From: Chitinophaga fulva
GTDB lineage: Bacteria > Bacteroidota > Bacteroidia > Chitinophagales > Chitinophagaceae
DNA: 64,000 nucleotides
Assembly: GCF_012927205.1 (NCBI RefSeq)
Contig: NZ_JABBGC010000001.1
Location: forward strand, 2,976,810 to 3,040,809
Direction of reading: 5' to 3'
Positions 60,454-64,000 of the stretch are shown here, in pieces. Within the stretch, counting starts at the first letter, position 1; every line of letters starts with the position of its first letter. A program made the translations under genes and the position numbers. The notes under the pieces were generated by a model. It saw only the letters and a list, made by a program, of their open reading frames with translations, searched no databases and had not been told where the DNA came from.

Positions 60454-61926
60454 ATGTTACCGTACAAAACATTGATCACAATTGACCGGGAAGCCCGGCA
60501 GCCGGTATATCAGCAGATAGCTAACCGCTTCGCCAGCCTGATACGGGAAGGTGTGTTGAAGCCGGGATTGTTATTGCCAGGCAGCCGCGTGCTGGCGCTA
60601 CAATTGGGCCTGCACCGGAAAACCATCGTGGCGGCCTATGACGAGTTAGTGAGCCAGGACTGGGCCACGGCTATTCCACGGAAAGGCATGATGGTGGCTA
60701 CCAACCTGCCGGATATTAAGCCCCGCTCTTTTCAGGCGCCGGTGTCTCCTTACGGTTACGGACCTACGTTTTCTTTCAACAGCATCCCTTTTGTGGTTAC
60801 TTCCCGGCATGATCTGGCGCCGGCCGGTCAGCTGATCATCAACGATGGTTTTGCAGATATGCGGGAAGCGCCGCTGGAAGCGTGGCTGAAAGAGAGCCGT
60901 GCACTGGTCCGCCGGCCCCGTTACCATCAACGGCTGACTTATGGATCAGCGATGGGAAGCCCGCACCTGAGGCTGCAACTGGCCCGCTATCTGACGCATA
61001 CAAGAGGGCTTACACTGTCGACAGACAACCTGATGACCACTCGCGGCGCGCAGATGGCCATCTATCTGACAGCTGCCCTGATCCTGAAAAAAGGCGATTA
61101 TGTCATCGTGGGAAGCCCCAATTATTTTTATGCGGACTTGTGTTTTGAACAGTTGGGCGCACGCCTGCTGCTGGTGCCGGTAGATGCGGACGGTATCGAT
61201 GTGGAAGCGGTAGGGCAACTCTGCCGCACCCACAAAGTGAAGATGCTGTACGTGATACCGCACCATCATCATCCTACCACTGTTACGCTGAGCGCAGAAC
61301 GCAGAATGCGGCTGCTGGATATTATCCGTACGCATCGGCTGGCGGTGCTGGAAGATGATTATGATTACGACTACCACTACAGCTCTGCGCCTATATTGCC
61401 GCTGGCAGCCGGAGACCACGGCGGCAATGTGATATATATCGGCTCTTTCACCAAGCTGCTGGGACTTTCTATCCGCAGCGGCTTCCTCGTGGCGCCGGCC
61501 CCGTTCCTCGATGAAATGGCACGGCTGCGCAAACTGATGGACCTCCAGGGCGATAATCTGTCAGATGAAACGCTGGCAGCCCTGTTGGGAGACGGCACTA
61601 TCGACAGGCACCTGAAAAAGTCGAATAAGCTGTATCATGAGCGCCGCGACCATCTCTCACAACTGCTGCAAAGCCGCCTGGGCGACAGGGTACAGTTTAC
61701 CGAACCTACCGGTGGCATGGCCACCTGGCTGACTTTCCATCGGCGCTACCCGCTGGCGCAGGTGGCGGTGAAGGCTGCTTCCATGGGGCTCAGCATGAGC
61801 AACGGTGAGCAGTACGGGTATGGTACGAAGCCTTTGAATGCGATCCGTTTTGGATTCGCTTCGCTGAACAACAGGGAGCTGACTAAAGCAGTAGGCATCC
61901 TCGAAAAGATCCTTAAAAGCGAATGA
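60454..61926 (+). CDS. MocR-family regulator (GntR helix-turn-helix plus aminotransferase domain)
   Basis: The 490-residue protein has an N-terminal winged-helix domain of the GntR type (QPVYQQIANRFASLIREGVLKPG, LPGSRVLALQLGLHRKTIVAAYDEL, about 12-80) and a fold-type I aminotransferase domain (about 120-485). PLP-binding features are visible: LEDDYDYDYHY and the Schiff-base lysine in IGSFTKLLGLSIRSGFL. PdxR, GabR and MocR belong to this family; PLP or an amino compound serves as signal. It is divergent from an AhpD-like gene and starts one base after a half-site of its likely operator, so autoregulation is probable. Confidence 0.95.
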   Translation: MLPYKTLITIDREARQPVYQQIANRFASLIREGVLKPGLLLPGSRVLALQLGLHRKTIVAAYDELVSQDWATAIPRKGMMVATNLPDIKPRSFQAPVSPYGYGPTFSFNSIPFVVTSRHDLAPAGQLIINDGFADMREAPLEAWLKESRALVRRPRYHQRLTYGSAMGSPHLRLQLARYLTHTRGLTLSTDNLMTTRGAQMAIYLTAALILKKGDYVIVGSPNYFYADLCFEQLGARLLLVPVDADGIDVEAVGQLCRTHKVKMLYVIPHHHHPTTVTLSAERRMRLLDIIRTHRLAVLEDDYDYDYHYSSAPILPLAAGDHGGNVIYIGSFTKLLGLSIRSGFLVAPAPFLDEMARLRKLMDLQGDNLSDETLAALLGDGTIDRHLKKSNKLYHERRDHLSQLLQSRLGDRVQFTEPTGGMATWLTFHRRYPLAQVAVKAASMGLSMSNGEQYGYGTKPLNAIRFGFASLNNRELTKAVGILEKILKSE

Positions 61927-61944
61927 TCTTTTGTCTGAAAAGAG

Positions 61945-61952
61945 TAAGTTTG
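61945..61952 (+). promoter_or_regulatory. -7 element of the Tudor-like protein gene
   Basis: TAAGTTTG matches TAnnTTTG exactly and lies 19 bp before the ATG at 61972. Confidence 0.55.
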
Positions 61953-61971
61953 ATACAAAAAATATCAGCAC

Positions 61972-62514
61972 ATGGAAGAACTGACATTGGGCGTGGGGTC
62001 AAGAGTACAACACGCACATTTTGGTCCGGGCGTTATCGTAGGTGTTAAATATGCACAATACCGGGTCACTTTTATGGACCATGGCATCAAAATGATCGAT
62101 AAAACAGACCCGCTGTTTGAAGTCCTGGTCGCTGAGAACCAGACCGCCGAAGTAGAAACGGCATCGGACCTGGAGACGTCTTTACTGAAGATACTCCGTT
62201 TATGGGGCGGCGTTACAGAAGTGGTGCCATTGGGCGATCGCTGGAAGAACGGCACCATGGTGCTGCAGCCGGGCGACACTACCCTGAAGGCCAAAGAACT
62301 GCCGATCGAGACGTTTTTTCATAAGATCGTGATGTTGCGTGACCGTTTACGTGTACTCGAACAGAATATCAACAGTCATAAAGTATTGACCGACGAAGAA
62401 AAGATCAACCTGCAACAGTACATCACCCGTATTTACGGATCGCTTACTACTTTCAATGTGTTGTTTAAAGAAAAAGAGCACTGGTTTACCGGCGAAAAGT
62501 CCGGCAACGACTAG
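61972..62514 (+). CDS. Small Tudor/SH3-like protein of unknown function
   Basis: The 180-residue protein opens with LGVGSRVQHAHFGPGVIVGVKYAQYRVTFMDHGIKMID, a small beta barrel like the Tudor-like C-terminal domain of UvrD/PcrA helicases (pattern RVxHxxFGxGxV). The rest is helical (KELPIETFFHKIVMLRDRLRVLEQNI, coiled-coil-like). No enzymatic motif is seen. It could bind a helicase, RNA polymerase or nucleic acid, by analogy only. Its last 4 bp overlap the end of the convergent lipase gene. Confidence 0.78.
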   Translation: MEELTLGVGSRVQHAHFGPGVIVGVKYAQYRVTFMDHGIKMIDKTDPLFEVLVAENQTAEVETASDLETSLLKILRLWGGVTEVVPLGDRWKNGTMVLQPGDTTLKAKELPIETFFHKIVMLRDRLRVLEQNINSHKVLTDEEKINLQQYITRIYGSLTTFNVLFKEKEHWFTGEKSGND

Positions 62515-63614
62515 TGTTTGCCGGTATCGTAAATATGGTCAAGGAGCCAGCGGTAAGCATCGATAGAGTGGTTCACGAAGATATTTTTACCATCAAACGG
62601 AAATTTTTCATCGTATCCTTTTACCGGATATAAGATGACCGGCGAACCTGCCGGGGTATAATTATGGCTGTTGACAAATACAGGCCGGTTATGCTCCGGC
62701 ATTACCTTTTTTACGCGGCCATACACCATTTTGCCCAACACCCGTTGAAAGCGGCGGCTGGCTTTTCTGGCCGGCCTGTTGAGGCGTCCGTACATATAGG
62801 AGAGGCCCACCCGTACCGCAAATTTCTGTTGCCGGAAAGCTTTTTTGATATTAGCGAAAGGGTTGATCGCATTAAAATCTGTTGGTGTTTGTATCGAGAA
62901 AGGTACTTCCGGAACCCAGTCCCGCCCATTAACCACCCGTAGGCCCCATCCGTCGCGGGTAATATAATCATAGTCATATGCGTAGAACAGGTTACCCGGT
63001 TTGGGAGCGGCGCTGCAATAGGTTTTGAAGACAATGTCTTTCGGCATGCCATCGAGGTACTGAAAGTAAGAGCGTGCCAGAAAAGCAATAGCACCGCCCT
63101 GGCTATGTCCGAAAATGATAAATTCGTGTATGCCTTCCTGATAGTACCGGTTAATTTGTTGTAGCATGTCCGGCGCCATGGCAGCGAAGCCCAGCAGCCA
63201 GCCGGCGTGTACAAAAGCCTTATCATCTTCCGCCAGTTTATACGTAAAGGTGGTACTGTCATTCAATTGCAGTGTTCCTTTAGCACTGATCATGCCCGCG
63301 TAGAAATTTTCCATCCAGGAGGTGGCGGTACCGTTAGTGCCTCTGATGGAGATCACGCCGAGGCCCCGGCTGCGGTTGATCCATAGTTCCCAGCGGTTTT
63401 TAAGGCCTACTTCCGGCGAACGATATACGATACGGAAATTTTCAGGTGCTTTGGCATTGCTTTGGTCCAGGGATGTGTCGCGTTGCAGGGAGCTGAGGTC
63501 CAGCAGTTGATGGTATTCCCGGGGATCAAAATGTGGTACGAGATGTTGGGCGCAGAGGACATTTCCTGTGAAAAATAAAAATAGAAAAGAAACCAGTGAA
63601 ATGCGAAACATCAT
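62511..63614 (-). CDS. Secreted class 3 lipase
   Basis: The 367-residue protein has a signal peptide (MMFRISLVSFLFLFFTGNVLCAQ) and a class 3 (fungal-type) lipase domain with nucleophile elbow FGHSQGGAIAFLARSYF (Ser about 171). The catalytic Asp is probably in GRDWVPEVPF and the His in FVNHSIDAYR. Such enzymes hydrolyse acylglycerols or phospholipids outside the cytoplasm. The start could be the first or second ATG. Its 3' end overlaps the Tudor-like gene by 4 bp on the opposite strand. Confidence 0.88.
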   Translation of the reverse strand: MMFRISLVSFLFLFFTGNVLCAQHLVPHFDPREYHQLLDLSSLQRDTSLDQSNAKAPENFRIVYRSPEVGLKNRWELWINRSRGLGVISIRGTNGTATSWMENFYAGMISAKGTLQLNDSTTFTYKLAEDDKAFVHAGWLLGFAAMAPDMLQQINRYYQEGIHEFIIFGHSQGGAIAFLARSYFQYLDGMPKDIVFKTYCSAAPKPGNLFYAYDYDYITRDGWGLRVVNGRDWVPEVPFSIQTPTDFNAINPFANIKKAFRQQKFAVRVGLSYMYGRLNRPARKASRRFQRVLGKMVYGRVKKVMPEHNRPVFVNSHNYTPAGSPVILYPVKGYDEKFPFDGKNIFVNHSIDAYRWLLDHIYDTGKH

Positions 63615-63615
63615 G

Positions 63616-63651
63616 ATAATTTACGAATTGCCAATTATGATTTACGAATAG
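63616..63651. repeat. Short copy of the TTTACGAAT repeat unit
   Basis: Two direct copies of TTTACGAAT (63620-63628 and 63641-63649) flank AATTGCCAATT, an inverted pair. It is the smallest visible member of the dispersed repeat group. Confidence 0.5.
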
Positions 63652-63749
63652 AACAACAGTGTAACGAAAATTCTTTAGATGAAACTACAACAATTATGAG
63701 TATTATGTTGTTCTAAAAGCGTTTAACTTCCGGCCTTAAATTAAAATTT

Positions 63750-64000
63750 ATGTCCAAGAGAATAGAACACGATTTCCTGGGAGAGAAAGAAATACCACAG
63801 GATGTGTATTATGGTATTCAGACCCTTCGCGCGTTAGAGAATTTTCATATCACCGGTATTCCGCTGAAAGTGGAGCCTATCTTCGTAAAGAGCCTGGGGT
63901 ATGTGAAAAAGGCGGCTGCTATGGCCAACCGGGATCTGGGAGTGCTGGACAAAAATATCGCAGAATATATTATCAAGGCTAGTGACCGTGTGATCAGCGG
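63750..64000 (+). CDS. aspA: Aspartate ammonia-lyase (3' partial)
   Basis: The frame opens with ATG at 63750 and is still open at the window end after 83 complete codons. The N-terminus reads IEHDFLGEKEIPQDVYYGIQT, then LENFHITGIPLKVEP and VKKAAAMANRDLG, matching the start of aspartase and class II fumarase proteins. The LGEKEIP and YGIQT wording fits aspartase more than fumarase. Aspartase converts L-aspartate to fumarate and ammonia. The active-site region lies outside the window, so the assignment rests on the N-terminus. Confidence 0.9.
   Translation, partial: MSKRIEHDFLGEKEIPQDVYYGIQTLRALENFHITGIPLKVEPIFVKSLGYVKKAAAMANRDLGVLDKNIAEYIIKASDRVIS

Noticed and set aside
1-64000. CRISPR array, insertion sequence or integrase
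   Set aside because: No regularly spaced repeats, cas genes or transposase ORFs were seen; the repeats found are hairpin-type intergenic elements.

Overview
The window reads as chromosomal DNA of a Bacteroidota bacterium, most likely a Chitinophagaceae member close to Chitinophaga (genus inferred, not proven). Support comes from promoter elements of the Bacteroidota type (TAnnTTTG at -7, sometimes TTTG or TTG near -33), weak or absent Shine-Dalgarno sequences, an Oar-like TonB receptor, two outer-membrane beta-barrel family receptors, TamB, a LytTR two-component pair, and the order miaB - sigma-54 activator - lptE - TPR gene - secG. Coding density is high. I saw no prophage, no transposase gene and no CRISPR array.

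Layout. 1-9 kb: the 3' part of a LytS-type sensor kinase with its LytTR regulator, an HtrA protease, a LuxC-family acyl-CoA reductase divergent from a 2[4Fe-4S] ferredoxin, then ddl, a PASTA membrane protein, a rhodanese, and a Rid-family gene inside a nested inverted repeat. 9-13 kb: an unknown membrane protein and an A+T-richer accessory patch with a secreted tail-fibre-like protein, two tiny membrane proteins and a leucine-rich-repeat protein. 13-19 kb: a compact cluster of two ATP-grasp enzymes, a GCS2 carboxylate-amine ligase, a class I glutamine amidotransferase and an esterase, with a second esterase divergent. It looks like an amide-bond-forming pathway of unknown product and is the best candidate here for an undescribed system. 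19-24 kb: the Oar-like receptor, ribBA and a 304-bp MITE-like element.

24-37 kb: TamB, an operon of DinB-like, lipoprotein, AONS-like and TraB/GumN genes, then gamma-glutamyltransferase, an M14 peptidase and a redoxin. 37-47 kb: envelope and translation housekeeping genes (yihY, mltG, secG, TPR, lptE, sigma-54 activator, miaB), followed by a three-gene Fe-S redox operon. 47-57 kb: a PyrR-like phosphoribosyltransferase, a DUF2279 protein with a problematic start, a phosphohexomutase, pcm and two paralogous TonB-type receptors. 57-64 kb: DUF445, tRNA-His, an unknown 401-residue protein, an AhpD-like gene divergent from a MocR regulator with a clear three-half-site operator, a Tudor-like protein, a lipase and the first 84 codons of aspA.

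Dispersed A+T-rich inverted repeats built from the unit GATTTACGAATT and its variants lie in at least five intergenic gaps. Several promoters place the -7 element only 4-5 bp before the ATG, which implies leaderless transcripts. Residue numbers were counted by hand from the start given for each gene; words such as about mark estimates.
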